Source: JAYVJH01 sp043777595
GTDB taxonomy: Bacteria > Bacteroidota > Bacteroidia > Cytophagales > Spirosomataceae
DNA length: 54,204 nt
Direction of reading: 5' to 3'
NCBI GenBank assembly: GCA_043777595.1
Contig: JAYWHT010000039.1
Location: forward strand, 1-54,204
The translations under genes were made by a program, and so were the position numbers. Below the pieces are notes generated by a model, which had not been told where the DNA came from, did no database searches, and was given only the letters and a program-made list of their open reading frames with translations. Below are positions 16,675 to 25,546 of the stretch, piece after piece; position 1 is the first letter of the stretch; each line of letters opens with the position of its first letter.

Positions 16675-17865
16675 TTATATATCTCTTTCAATAATCTGCC
16701 CTGTGGTTTTGTCTTTGAGTATAATTTTATGGCGACCGTCGTGTGTTACTTCTTCTTTAATGAGATAATAGTTTTCGTCATAACTGTTGAGCGTACTGGC
16801 CTGAGTAAGGCCCGTTTGCCCTCGCCAAACTGGTAAGTTGATTGGTTCCCAGAGTTTGGTTTTGGCCGACTTATAGGCCGCATCTATAATGGCATTGACC
16901 ACGTAGCCATCATAAAACGTTTCGGCAGGTTCACGGCCTTCTTCGTAAGCTGCAAACATATCGGTAAACATGTGATTGTAGCCCAAGTCGTTTACTTCGT
17001 CGCCAACAGGAAAGAGCCAGCCCGAGTTACTTTCGGCTTTTTCGGCTACATAGTCGGCACCTTTACCCGATGAATATACCTCAAAACCTGTTCTCAAAAA
17101 ATTATTTATCCATACCGTCCCCTCTGTTCCCATCACTTCGTCTCTAAGATCCATGCCGCCCCTAAATGTCCAACTTACTTCAAACTGGCCGATTGCTCCG
17201 TTTTCGTATTTGACGAGCGCAATGGCGTGGTCTTCGGCTTCGATGGGTTTGACTTGCGTGGCAGCCCAGCACATGACTTCGACAGGTTTGATGTCTTTGC
17301 CAATATAATTTCGGGCAATTTCAATACAATGGCAGCCCAAGTCTAACATACAGCCACCGCCTGCTTTTTCGATGTCCCAAAACCAGTCGCTATGTGGCCC
17401 AGGGTGTGTTTCACGAGACTTAGCCCATAACACCCGTCCTATTGCCCCACTCTCAACCATTGCCTTTGACTTCAAAAACTTAGGCGTATAGCACAAATCT
17501 TCGAGGTAGCCACCAAATACCCCAGCCTCTTCGCAGGCGGTCATCATGCGGAGGGCTTCTTCGGCAGTGCGGCCAAGCGGCTTGGTACAAATCACTGGTT
17601 TTTGGTGTTTGACACAAAGCATAATCGCCGCCTCGTGAATATTATTGGGCAGGGCCACACACACCATCGTAACGTCGGGGTGAGCAATGACCGCTTCCAT
17701 ATCGGTACTCCAAAAAGAACATTGGTAGTCGGTCGCAAATTTTTGGGCATTGGCTTCGCTACGGGCGTATATGGCCACAACACTGTCTCGGCTACGTTGC
17801 CCGTGGATAGAGTCGGCATAAAAACGACCGATAAAACCAGAACCAAGCATGGCTATTTTTTGCAT
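16675..17865 (-). CDS. Gfo/Idh/MocA family oxidoreductase
   Basis: This 396-residue NAD(P)-dependent dehydrogenase has the Rossmann loop MLGSGFIGRFYADSIHG at the N-terminus. The lysine motif appears as CTKPLGRTAEE near residue 100, and AGGGCMLDLGCHCIEIARNY supplies the catalytic D-x3-H near residue 185. It differs from the other Gfo/Idh/MocA copy in this window, so it is a separate subfamily with a probably different substrate. It is the first gene of a minus-strand group with mazG and the Tat-exported TIM barrel protein, and it is divergent from the metal-linked operon. Confidence 0.85.
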   Translation of the reverse strand: MQKIAMLGSGFIGRFYADSIHGQRSRDSVVAIYARSEANAQKFATDYQCSFWSTDMEAVIAHPDVTMVCVALPNNIHEAAIMLCVKHQKPVICTKPLGRTAEEALRMMTACEEAGVFGGYLEDLCYTPKFLKSKAMVESGAIGRVLWAKSRETHPGPHSDWFWDIEKAGGGCMLDLGCHCIEIARNYIGKDIKPVEVMCWAATQVKPIEAEDHAIALVKYENGAIGQFEVSWTFRGGMDLRDEVMGTEGTVWINNFLRTGFEVYSSGKGADYVAEKAESNSGWLFPVGDEVNDLGYNHMFTDMFAAYEEGREPAETFYDGYVVNAIIDAAYKSAKTKLWEPINLPVWRGQTGLTQASTLNSYDENYYLIKEEVTHDGRHKIILKDKTTGQIIERDI

Positions 17866-17948
17866 AAAAAAGAGAAAGTTTAAGTGTTTAAGATTTTTTT
17901 ACAAATAAAAGTCAAAAATAATGACTTTCTAATACCAAATGGAACATT

Positions 17949-17973
17949 TATATTTGCATCGTTGTTGCAAATA
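17949..17973 (+). promoter_or_regulatory. Palindromic operator overlapping a -7 box, Zur/Fur-like candidate
   Basis: TATATTTG (17949-17956) is an exact -7 box. Overlapping it, TATTTGCA (17951-17958) and TGCAAATA (17966-17973) form a perfect 8-bp inverted repeat with a 7-bp centre. The operator ends one base before the ATG at 17975, so a bound repressor would block initiation. The downstream genes (MerC-like, His-rich lipoprotein) suggest a metal-responsive Fur/Zur family repressor; this is an inference. Confidence 0.6.
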
Positions 17974-17974
17974 C

Positions 17975-18529
17975 ATGAAACAGATTATTTCTACCACTCT
18001 AAATGTAGCTCTCACGTCAGCTATACACTTGCTTTGTTGTTGGTTACCAGTTGTTATAGCTATCTTTGGACAATCGCAGTTGGGTTGGCTTTTTGAATAC
18101 AGAGCTGTACTTATAGCAATGCAAGTTGCGTTTTTGTGTTGGGGTTTTTATGATATGTATTTTCGTGGTACACACCAGCACACCAAAGCCCAAAAAATTA
18201 CGCTCTGGGCGGCGGCCATTTTGGCATTAGTACTCAACCTGATTCCGCATCGTGTTTTTCAGCCCGAAACAAGCCAGTTGGCTGCCGTTCAATTAGAGCG
18301 GTACAGATCAACAAGAGTAGCCGAATTTGAACTTGGGGGCAATATATCTGACCAAAGAATAAACACAGTTTTGGGCCAGATTGATGGCGTGATTCCTTCT
18401 CAAACCCAGATTCAAAATCAAAAACTAAGTGTCAGATTTAAAATAGCGCAAACGTCTAAAAAAAATATCAGGGTGGCATTGCAAGAAAAAGGAATTGAGC
18501 TCAAGTCTGATATTAGTGAGCAAAAGTAA
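17975..18529 (+). CDS. MerC-domain-like membrane protein with HMA-like C-terminal region
   Basis: This protein of about 184 residues has three or four N-terminal membrane segments, beginning TTLNVALTSAIHLLCCWLPV, whose His and Cys pair in the first helix resembles MerC-type metal transport proteins. A soluble tail after about residue 110 has an alternating beta-alpha pattern like a heavy-metal-associated domain, but it lacks the usual CxxC. I chose the ATG at 17975 rather than 17939, because the earlier start would place the promoter and operator inside the coding region. It is followed after 41 bases by a His-rich lipoprotein. A role in metal handling is likely, zinc being my first guess. 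Confidence 0.7.
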   Translation: MKQIISTTLNVALTSAIHLLCCWLPVVIAIFGQSQLGWLFEYRAVLIAMQVAFLCWGFYDMYFRGTHQHTKAQKITLWAAAILALVLNLIPHRVFQPETSQLAAVQLERYRSTRVAEFELGGNISDQRINTVLGQIDGVIPSQTQIQNQKLSVRFKIAQTSKKNIRVALQEKGIELKSDISEQK

Positions 18530-18570
18530 AAAATAAATGATGTAATTTTTAAAACTACAAACCCAAAATC

Positions 18571-19029
18571 ATGAAACCCGTATCTATTTTTATTTTCATT
18601 CTAATTATTTCATTATCAACATCTTGTACCAAAGCAAGAGACCCTAACTTGGAGCAAGCCACTGCAATACACAACGAAGCATCGGCGATTCAGGCTGAGA
18701 TTGAACCACAAATCGAAGCCATTGACTCGCTCGTGGCTACATTGACTAATACAAAAAGCACAACTACCGATATGGTCGCCGCTGCCAAAATTGACTCTAC
18801 TATTGCTGCCTTAAATGTCGTTTCGGCATCTTTTGCAGACTGGGAGGATAACCTAATTGAAGTCCCAGGTATGGTTCACGACCAGGCCGAAGGTGCAGCA
18901 CATCACCACGAACATAAACCTGCCCCCGAGATGTCGTCGGAGCAGATGCTGGCCGTTCAGAAAGAAATCAAAGCCAATATTGTCAAAATCAAAGAAGAAT
19001 TGGCCAGAGTTGAGGCTACGTTGAAGTAA
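18571..19029 (+). CDS. His-rich lipoprotein, probable metal-binding partner
   Basis: This 152-residue protein has a lipoprotein signal (FIFILIISLSTSCTK, lipobox Cys at about 19). The mature part is almost entirely alpha-helical with heptad-like Ala/Glu/Ile spacing, a probable coiled coil. A surface cluster AAHHHEHKP sits near residue 112 and could bind zinc or another metal. Proteins of this type recur in Bacteroidota metal-starvation operons, and it follows the MerC-like gene in what appears to be one transcript. I infer a periplasmic metal-binding role; no enzyme family is recognised. Confidence 0.65.
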   Translation: MKPVSIFIFILIISLSTSCTKARDPNLEQATAIHNEASAIQAEIEPQIEAIDSLVATLTNTKSTTTDMVAAAKIDSTIAALNVVSASFADWEDNLIEVPGMVHDQAEGAAHHHEHKPAPEMSSEQMLAVQKEIKANIVKIKEELARVEATLK

Positions 19030-19052
19030 GCGACATTTTGATAAAAATAGCT

Positions 19053-19060
19053 TAACTTTG
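19053..19060 (+). promoter_or_regulatory. -7 box (TAACTTTG) before the PD-(D/E)XK-like gene
   Basis: An exact TAnnTTTG 16 bases before the ATG. No well-spaced TTG is visible. The short distance implies a very short leader. Confidence 0.45.
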
Positions 19061-19076
19061 ATAAAAAAACAAGATT

Positions 19077-19727
19077 ATGGCAAAACGAACCCCAAAATCA
19101 TTAGACCTTTTAGAGCCAATATTGATGAGACAATTTGGCTTGACACGTGTTTATACAAAGACAGAATTGCTTGATGAGTGGCTATCGGCAACTGGTAAAT
19201 TGAATCAGTCGGATACTGATATTCTTGTAGAATCACAAATGAAATTGATTCACAATGGCGACTCTTGGAACGAAGAGGAATTGAAAATGCAATTTATCAG
19301 TTTTATTATATTTTTGGCAAGGTTCAACGACCCTGTGCGAACTTATTATGACCGTGAAATTGGCGAATATGTGGGCGATGTGTATCTAAAATGCAAATCG
19401 GATATGATGCTCTCGAAGGGCATTGGCGAATTGATTGAGACTCCCTATTTTTTTATGCACGAATACAAACGTGAAAAAAAATACTCTGGCGACCCAATCG
19501 GTCAGATGTTGGGTGGAATGTTGATAGGCCAAGCCAAAAACAACAACGGTCGACCCATATATGGGTGTTATGTGCAGGGAAGGTTTTGGTTTTTTTCGAT
19601 TTTAAATGGAAAAAAGTATGCCATTAGTAATGCTTTTGATTCTTCTGATTTAGAAGATGCTCGACAGATTATTTTTATTCTTCGCAAACTCAAAGCAATT
19701 ATTTTGGAGCGGCTTATGATAGACTGA
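19077..19727 (+). CDS. PD-(D/E)XK nuclease-fold-like protein, copy 1
   Basis: This is a 216-residue cytosolic protein homologous to the one at 26637. The conserved core reads D-x(n)-HEYKREKKYSGDPIGQML, then QAKNNNGRPIYGCYVQGRFW. The Asp (KSDMMLSKG) followed by E-x-K in a strand, and a later Gln, match the pattern of PD-(D/E)XK nuclease-like folds that lost or changed their specificity. The N-terminal third is helical and differs between the copies. The function is unknown. I recall multi-copy families of this kind in Cytophagales genomes but cannot verify it here. It stands alone between a lipoprotein and the convergent moxR-like gene. Confidence 0.65.
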   Translation: MAKRTPKSLDLLEPILMRQFGLTRVYTKTELLDEWLSATGKLNQSDTDILVESQMKLIHNGDSWNEEELKMQFISFIIFLARFNDPVRTYYDREIGEYVGDVYLKCKSDMMLSKGIGELIETPYFFMHEYKREKKYSGDPIGQMLGGMLIGQAKNNNGRPIYGCYVQGRFWFFSILNGKKYAISNAFDSSDLEDARQIIFILRKLKAIILERLMID

Positions 19728-19743
19728 AACCAAAGCTGCTCCC

Positions 19744-20715
19744 CTACCTCGGTATTTCTATTTTTTGTAACATCTGCGCCACAATATCGTCTGTGGTTGC
19801 GCCTTCCATTTCTCGTTCTGGGGTCAATATTATTCTGTGTCTCAGTATTGGTACGGCCAGCTCTCTGATGTCTTCGGGCGTAACAAAGTCTCGCCCACGA
19901 ATGGCCGCAAGGGCTTTTGAAGCATTTAGAATAGCCACCGAAGCACGGGGCGATGCTCCCAAAAACAGAGATTTATTACTACGAGTTTGCTGTACAATTT
20001 GGGCAATATAAACCATCAGATTGCTCTCTACATGTACCTGTCGGGTTTTTTGGCGCAAGGCTACCAACTGTTGCGGCTGCAAGACGGCTTCAATACTTGC
20101 GATGGCTTCGGCCATATCAGCTCGCTCGTTGTGGCCTTTCAGAATGTCAATTTCTTGGTCAAGGTTTGGGTAGCCTACCACGATTTTGAACAAAAAACGA
20201 TCGAGCTGTGCCTCGGGCAATCGATACGTTCCTTCTTGCTCGATTGGGTTTTGAGTAGCCAATATCATAAACGGCGGCTCCATTGGGTAGGTCGTGCCGT
20301 CTATCGTAATTTGCCGTTCTTCCATTGCTTCAAAAAGTGCTGCTTGGGTTTTGGCGGGCGCCCGGTTTATTTCGTCCACCAGCACAATATTTGAGAAAAT
20401 AGGGCCTCGCTTAAACTCAAAATCTATTTTCTGTGGATTGAATACTGTCGTTCCCAAAACATCGGAGGGCATCAGGTCGGGCGTGAACTGAATACGGCTG
20501 AAATGAGTAGCTACTGTTTTGGCTAATAATTTGGCTGTCAGAGTTTTGGCTACGCCTGGCACACCCTCAATTAGTACATGACCATCGGCCAATAGTGCCG
20601 TTAGCAACAATTCAATGGTTTGCTGCTGGCCAACGATTACTTTTCCGATTTGGGCTTGAATAGCCGCTACGGCTTCGTTAAGTTCTTGTAAGTCTATTGT
20701 TGATTTAAAATCCAT
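19744..20715 (-). CDS. MoxR family AAA+ ATPase
   Basis: This is a 323-residue AAA+ ATPase of the MoxR/RavA group, chaperone-like ATPases that act with VWA or DUF58 proteins. The Walker A is GVPGVAKT, Walker B NIVLVDEINRAPAKTQAALF, and the sensor region MILATQNPIEQEGTYRLPEA is diagnostic for MoxR. The C-terminal lid contains SPRASVAILNASKALAA. It ends the minus-strand DUF4350-DUF4129-membrane protein cluster, but it is separated from the DUF4350 gene by 285 bases of repeats. No DUF58 gene follows; the next gene is convergent. Confidence 0.93.
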   Translation of the reverse strand: MDFKSTIDLQELNEAVAAIQAQIGKVIVGQQQTIELLLTALLADGHVLIEGVPGVAKTLTAKLLAKTVATHFSRIQFTPDLMPSDVLGTTVFNPQKIDFEFKRGPIFSNIVLVDEINRAPAKTQAALFEAMEERQITIDGTTYPMEPPFMILATQNPIEQEGTYRLPEAQLDRFLFKIVVGYPNLDQEIDILKGHNERADMAEAIASIEAVLQPQQLVALRQKTRQVHVESNLMVYIAQIVQQTRSNKSLFLGASPRASVAILNASKALAAIRGRDFVTPEDIRELAVPILRHRIILTPEREMEGATTDDIVAQMLQKIEIPR

Positions 20716-20754
20716 ATTTTTATTTTAGTATGTCTTAGATATTTTTATTTTACC

Positions 20755-20997
20755 TCTGTGTAACAACCGCTCTTTTTATTTCACAGAGATAGACAGAGTT
20801 TATTTTGAGATGCACGGAGACTAACTTCTATCTACTTTCGTCTCCGTGTATCTCTTTTTTTCTTCGTGAGTTTCTGTGTAACAACCGCTCTTTTTATTTC
20901 ACAGAGATAGACAGAGTTTATTTTGAGATGCACAAAGTTAGTTTTAGTTATTTCTTCCTCTGTGTCATAATCACTACTTTTTTACTCCACAGAGATT
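20755..20997. repeat. 61-bp exact direct repeat plus a degenerate third copy
   Basis: 20755-20815 and 20873-20933 are identical over 61 bases. Each has CTCTGTG/TTCTGTG and CACAGAG arms around a TAACAACCGCTC-type centre. A worn third copy is visible at about 20957-20997 (CTCTGTGTCATAATC, then CCACAGAG). Between the copies CACGGAGAC (20813-20821) pairs with GTCTCCGTG (20840-20848). There is no coding sequence. It lies between the DUF4350 gene and moxR. Confidence 0.75.
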
Positions 20998-21000
20998 TGT

Positions 21001-22188
21001 TCATAAGTTAGCGTAAAAATCTTCAATATGCTGGTTTAAGTCTAATAACTGATATTCTTGCAATCGGCTATTGTGTTTTGTTTGATTGATTATTGATACT
21101 AATTCATCTATTTTTTTGCGGTCGATTCCAGTTTTTTTACTTAATAGTTCACAAAAATTTTCATTCAAATCAGTGGTTTTTAGTCCATATTTTTCTCTGA
21201 TGAACGACAATAAATATTGTATTTTCTTTTGGGCAATGTTGGCATGGTCGCCTTGCTGAAAATACATCATGCCAATGGTCTGCACAAATTCGAGTGATGT
21301 ATTTTTGGGTGGCTCTACGATAGGAATAATACGCTGGGTGCGTTTGCCAGCGAAGATAGCAAACAAAACTAAGCCAAACAAAGCCAAATAATAAGCCCAG
21401 CGCAAGGGTGGTTGGGTCATAATAAACCTCAACACCGACTGTTCGTCTTCACCAAATCGGCCTTGTTTTTGGTACTCGTCCCACAAAACGGGTGCCACGG
21501 GCAAATACGATAACGCACCAAAAGCAAAGCTGGTAGTTTTGGGACTTAATACATATAGATTTGTCAGTGAAAGTGGTAGATTGTGAATATATATAAAACC
21601 TTTTCCATAACTAACTTTTACGAAGATGGGTTCGTTACGGGTATTTTTGGCTAAAACGACAACATTTTTATTGTCCTTGATTTTGAGATAATTACGGCCA
21701 TCGTCTTGACTAAATACATAGCCGCCACTATTTTTTATTTTGGGATTGACCATGTTTACGACCATCATCGTGTCTCGTAGTTTTGGGGCGGCTACCTCGG
21801 CCTCCATGCCGAGTGTATGAAGAAGTGTATCAGAAAAATCATAGGCCGATATAAAAACCGAACTACCCTTAGACACATAGGCCAGCAGTGCTTTGCGGTC
21901 GTTGTTGTCTATCTCAAAACTTTGATTTACAAAAACGTAGTTGCTCTTGATAGTTAATTTATTGGTTTTGAGTTGATTATAAATCGGTAAGCGTACACTC
22001 GTAATTTCTTGTTTTGCAAAAACGTCTGGCAATAGTTCATACAGGGCTTGGGTGCCAAACGGTATTTTGTCTTTGTTGGAGTAGGTCGAAGACCAGTCGA
22101 TAGGCCGAGGTCGATAATACTCAAATAGGCCATAACCAACGGTGAGGAGCATCAAAAACCAAAAATATTTACTTTTGAGAGTCGCCAA
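21001..22188 (-). CDS. DUF4350 domain membrane protein
   Basis: This 395-residue protein has an N-terminal membrane anchor (YFWFLMLLTVGYGLFEYY) and a periplasmic DUF4350 domain with GTQALYELLPDVF and GKGFIYIHNLPLSLTNLY. A second membrane helix near residue 265 (WAYYLALFGLVLFAIFAGKR) is followed by a cytoplasmic helical tail. DUF4350 proteins are regular partners of MoxR, DUF4129 and DUF58 genes, a set linked to envelope or secretion functions that are not well defined. Start codons are spaced so that this gene begins two bases after the DUF4129 stop, arguing for translational coupling. Confidence 0.85.
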   Translation of the reverse strand: MATLKSKYFWFLMLLTVGYGLFEYYRPRPIDWSSTYSNKDKIPFGTQALYELLPDVFAKQEITSVRLPIYNQLKTNKLTIKSNYVFVNQSFEIDNNDRKALLAYVSKGSSVFISAYDFSDTLLHTLGMEAEVAAPKLRDTMMVVNMVNPKIKNSGGYVFSQDDGRNYLKIKDNKNVVVLAKNTRNEPIFVKVSYGKGFIYIHNLPLSLTNLYVLSPKTTSFAFGALSYLPVAPVLWDEYQKQGRFGEDEQSVLRFIMTQPPLRWAYYLALFGLVLFAIFAGKRTQRIIPIVEPPKNTSLEFVQTIGMMYFQQGDHANIAQKKIQYLLSFIREKYGLKTTDLNENFCELLSKKTGIDRKKIDELVSIINQTKHNSRLQEYQLLDLNQHIEDFYANL

Positions 22189-22189
22189 T

Positions 22190-22969
22190 TTAGTTTTTTA
22201 TTAAAGCCCAAAAATTACTAACTTCTTTTTGTATTTCCATAAACTCGAGTTCTATCACGGGTCGCTCGCCATACCATATATATTCAAACTGACGGGTGAT
22301 GTTTATAAAGCCATCATAAGCTGAATTGTTGCCCAACTCACTGATATACATTCGATTGGTTTTGGTTGGCTGCCAGCCAATAAGTTCGCTGTCAGCCAAT
22401 TTTTTGAGTGTTTGTAGATATAAATACCTCACCGCCAGCCGATAGTTGTGTTGGGAGAGGGCGTTTTCTAAGAGTTCACCAAAATTAAGCTCATGTATGT
22501 TTTCGGTTATGGTTTCATAGTCGAGGCCATCTTCGTTTTTAGGCGACACAAATAGCCCTTTCACAAAGTCTGCTTTCAAGATAAGCCACGAAGCCAATGC
22601 AGCCACAACGACCAAAATAACATATTGCCAAAAACTACTGAACGACTTACTTATAAAAAACTTGCCCAATTTGCCCATAAGCCAGTACCAAAACTTGGCA
22701 ATTGGGTTTTGGGGTGGGGTTGTGTCTTGGTTGTATTGATAGTCTCGGTTGTTGCGGTAGTCGTCCAATCGGTCGAGGGTCGGGCTGCGAGTTTCGATAT
22801 TTGACATATCTAATTTTTGGACGGCAATGGTATCGGCTTTTTGACCAAAAACAGACACCTCGGCAACAAAAAACCACAACAACAAAGCGGTATAAAACCG
22901 TAAAACAAAAATGCCCAGAAATCTGCTATTCTTCGCCACGTACTGTATTATTTTTACCAATATTATCAA
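22190..22969 (-). CDS. DUF4129 domain membrane protein
   Basis: This 259-residue protein has an N-terminal hydrophobic segment (FYTALLLWFFVAEVSVFG) that may be a signal or anchor, then a periplasmic linker. A membrane helix (YVILVVVAALASWLIL) and the cytoplasmic DUF4129 domain (RLAVRYLYLQTLKKLADSE and a C-terminal YGERPVIELEF) follow. Its start overlaps the end of the upstream membrane protein gene by 44 bases, and its stop is adjacent to the DUF4350 start. This fits one polycistronic unit. The overlap is long, so a slightly later non-ATG start is possible. Confidence 0.82.
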   Translation of the reverse strand: MIILVKIIQYVAKNSRFLGIFVLRFYTALLLWFFVAEVSVFGQKADTIAVQKLDMSNIETRSPTLDRLDDYRNNRDYQYNQDTTPPQNPIAKFWYWLMGKLGKFFISKSFSSFWQYVILVVVAALASWLILKADFVKGLFVSPKNEDGLDYETITENIHELNFGELLENALSQHNYRLAVRYLYLQTLKKLADSELIGWQPTKTNRMYISELGNNSAYDGFINITRQFEYIWYGERPVIELEFMEIQKEVSNFWALIKN

Positions 22970-23801
22970 TTGCCGACAACATACCTACGCCATCTTTCTT
23001 TTCGACCAAATTGTAATACTGAAACACAACGGCCAGATTGATGAGGCAGCTTGTGAGTGTAGCACCCAATGTGGCGATTATGCCAGAAATAACTATCAAA
23101 ATTTGGCTATCACCGTCATAAATTTTGAGTGCTTTCAATATTGAAAGTATAAATGTAGGTGTCTGAAAAACAATACCGACAATGCTCTGAACGATTCCCA
23201 TGATAACAATTAACCCAAAAGTGGACCACCATTTGTCCTTGACAAGATATGCACAACGAGTAATGGCCGTACCAAAGCTCACGTTTTCTCGGAGCATTAC
23301 CATAAAGATTATTGACCAAATAACTGCAAAATAAATACCAGGAATAACCAACAACAGAAGCCCGAAGATAAGGAGTACAAACAGCAAGAGAGTATAGCCT
23401 GAATAAGAAAGGATATTTGCCTTGACAATGTCCCAGATGTCGGTAGGCGTAATGGTAGGCGTTGGCCCGCCTTGGTCTTCATATTTCAGCACATAGGCAT
23501 AAACGGTGAGCGAGGCCAGCAAACTGGCAACAACACTAAATATTCCTAACAAAAAATAAGTTGGGGTAAGTGCCTGACTCAAAGCCCCATCAAAAGGGTT
23601 AGAGTTGCCTGCTTGTGGCTCCAGATTTAGTACATTGGACTGATACAGACCTCCATAAATTCCTGCAACTATGGCCGCAGGCCCAGCAATATAAAGTATG
23701 GCCGTGAGTAGTGGCTTGAAGTTTTGACCTATAAACTCAAAGGTTGTGTTTATTTTTTGTCCAAAATCTCGTTCTTGTAGTAGTTGAATAGGTGGTTTCA
23801 T
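22926..23801 (-). CDS. Polytopic membrane protein of the MoxR-DUF4129 cluster
   Basis: This 291-residue protein has about six membrane segments. The cytoplasmic N-terminus (LLQERDFGQKINTTFEFIGQ) is typical of glycerophosphodiesterase-membrane-domain-like or DUF975-like proteins found upstream of DUF4129 genes. Glycine-rich helices (PAAIVAGIYGGLY, FVLLIFGLLLLVIPGIYF) alternate with short loops. It is the first gene of the cluster, and its 3' end overlaps the DUF4129 gene. No catalytic motif is visible; a scaffold or membrane role is likely. Confidence 0.7.
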   Translation of the reverse strand: MKPPIQLLQERDFGQKINTTFEFIGQNFKPLLTAILYIAGPAAIVAGIYGGLYQSNVLNLEPQAGNSNPFDGALSQALTPTYFLLGIFSVVASLLASLTVYAYVLKYEDQGGPTPTITPTDIWDIVKANILSYSGYTLLLFVLLIFGLLLLVIPGIYFAVIWSIIFMVMLRENVSFGTAITRCAYLVKDKWWSTFGLIVIMGIVQSIVGIVFQTPTFILSILKALKIYDGDSQILIVISGIIATLGATLTSCLINLAVVFQYYNLVEKKDGVGMLSAIDNIGKNNTVRGEE

Positions 23802-23860
23802 GGAGTTAGGTATTGAGTTGTTGGTTAGCGTGGTATTAACACTGTTTGTGTTATTGATGT

Positions 23861-25510
23861 TTATTTGATTTTAGTTTCGAGCAAATCTACATAATAATTA
23901 GGGTCTGTACCGATTGTTTTTAGTTTTTTTGTTTTAATGGTCTTCCATTGAGTTGTTGGAAAAACAATTCTAAAATCTTGGTCATTTAGCCACACCTTGT
24001 AAGGCATATCAAAACCCATTACGCAGTTTGACCACCGATAACGAAGTTCGTCTTTTTTGATTTCATACTCAAAAACTGGTACTCTAATATCTCTCAAATA
24101 TTGGTCAAAAAATCGAGACATATTAAAACCAAGTTTACCCGAAAAGAAGTCTTCAATCTGCTTGCCAGTTACTGTTTGATGATAAAACGTTTTGTTCAAA
24201 TCTCTCAACATACGCCGCCAGTAGTCGTCATCGTTCACAATTTGCCTGATGGTATGCAGCATATTGCCACCTTTGTAGTACATATCACCCGATCCTTGGT
24301 GATTTACGTTATATATTCCTACAATTGGTTTGTCGTTTCTGATTAGTTTTCGGCAGCCCATAACGTACTCAGCACCAGCTTGTTTGCCATAATAATATTC
24401 TGTAAAAAGACTTTCTGAATAGTTTGTAAAGCTCTCGTGTAGCCACATATCGGCAATGTCTTGGTAGGTAATATTGTTGGCAAACCACTCGTGGCCCGAC
24501 TCGTGAACGATTATAAAGTCCCACTTTAAGCCCCAACCCGTGCCAGACAGGTCTCGACCTAAGTAGCCGTTTTGGTAGTTGTTGCCATAGGTTACAGAGC
24601 TTTGATGTTCCATTCCCAAATAGGGTACTTCGACCAATTTATAGCCGTCTTCATAAAACGGATATGGTCCAAACCAATGCTCAAAGGCTTTGAGCATACG
24701 TGGCACTTCGGAGAAGTGTTTTTTGGCTCTTTCAACGTTTTCGGCCAGTGCGTAGTAAGTCAAATCAAGTTTGCCTTTTTCGCCTTCATAAATTTCCGAC
24801 CATGTTGTGTACTTACCAATATTGACATTGACACCATAATTGTTTATTGGATTGGCCACAAACCAGTCGAAAGTATGCGTGCCGTTGGTGTGGGTGGTTA
24901 TTTTGCGAAGCCGCCCGTTTGATACTTCGACTAAGTTTTGAGGAACAGTAATGCTCATGGCCATGCTATCGGGTTCGTCAGACTGGTGGTCTTTGCAAGG
25001 CCACCACACACTTGCACCCAATCCCTGACAAGACGTAGCTACGAAAGCGTTACCGGCCCTGTCGGTTTTCCACGAAAAACCGCCGTCCCAAGGCGCACGC
25101 TTGGCAGGGCGGGGTTTGCCTGAGTAGTAAATGTCTATTATTTCTTGATTGTCGGTTTTTTGTGGTTTTAATAAATCCACAAAAAACACGTTTCTGACTC
25201 TTCTAAAAGTCAGGTTTTGGCCGTCTTGTACTATTCGTTCTATTTGTAGCGGTTGTTGGAGGTCAATTTGTAAGGTTTGGTAGGGTTTTAGTATTTTGTA
25301 TCTAACCGAAACCGAGCCACTGATGGTACTGTCGGCGGGGCTGACTTTGAGTTTGAGTGCATAAAATTTTACGTCCCACCATGCACGCTCAGGCGTGATG
25401 CTACCCCGCAGGGTGTCGTCGTGTGTAAAAACGTAGCTTTGGGCGAAGCCAGAACCAATAAAAAATGAAAAATGAAAAACAAAAAATGTGAGAGCGAAAT
25501 GTTTTTTCAT
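23861..25510 (-). CDS. M1 family metallopeptidase (aminopeptidase N-like), exported
   Basis: This is a 549-residue zinc aminopeptidase of family M1 with a signal peptide (FALTFFVFHFSFFIGSGFAQ). The N-terminal beta domain is followed by PYLGMEHQSSVTYGN, the GxMEN-like substrate motif near residue 300. The zinc site is HESGHEWFANNI, with the third ligand Glu in WLHESFTNYSESLF, near 340-365. It is shorter than classical PepN because it lacks the large C-terminal helical domain, as in many Bacteroidota homologues. It probably trims peptides in the periplasm or outside the cell. Confidence 0.92.
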   Translation of the reverse strand: MKKHFALTFFVFHFSFFIGSGFAQSYVFTHDDTLRGSITPERAWWDVKFYALKLKVSPADSTISGSVSVRYKILKPYQTLQIDLQQPLQIERIVQDGQNLTFRRVRNVFFVDLLKPQKTDNQEIIDIYYSGKPRPAKRAPWDGGFSWKTDRAGNAFVATSCQGLGASVWWPCKDHQSDEPDSMAMSITVPQNLVEVSNGRLRKITTHTNGTHTFDWFVANPINNYGVNVNIGKYTTWSEIYEGEKGKLDLTYYALAENVERAKKHFSEVPRMLKAFEHWFGPYPFYEDGYKLVEVPYLGMEHQSSVTYGNNYQNGYLGRDLSGTGWGLKWDFIIVHESGHEWFANNITYQDIADMWLHESFTNYSESLFTEYYYGKQAGAEYVMGCRKLIRNDKPIVGIYNVNHQGSGDMYYKGGNMLHTIRQIVNDDDYWRRMLRDLNKTFYHQTVTGKQIEDFFSGKLGFNMSRFFDQYLRDIRVPVFEYEIKKDELRYRWSNCVMGFDMPYKVWLNDQDFRIVFPTTQWKTIKTKKLKTIGTDPNYYVDLLETKIK

Positions 25511-25546
25511 AACAAAAACTAATAACCTAACTGTATTTTTTTTTGA

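Noticed and set aside
20755..20933. Possible CRISPR array
   Set aside because: Only two intact 61-bp units and a degenerate third, no spacers of regular size and no cas genes.
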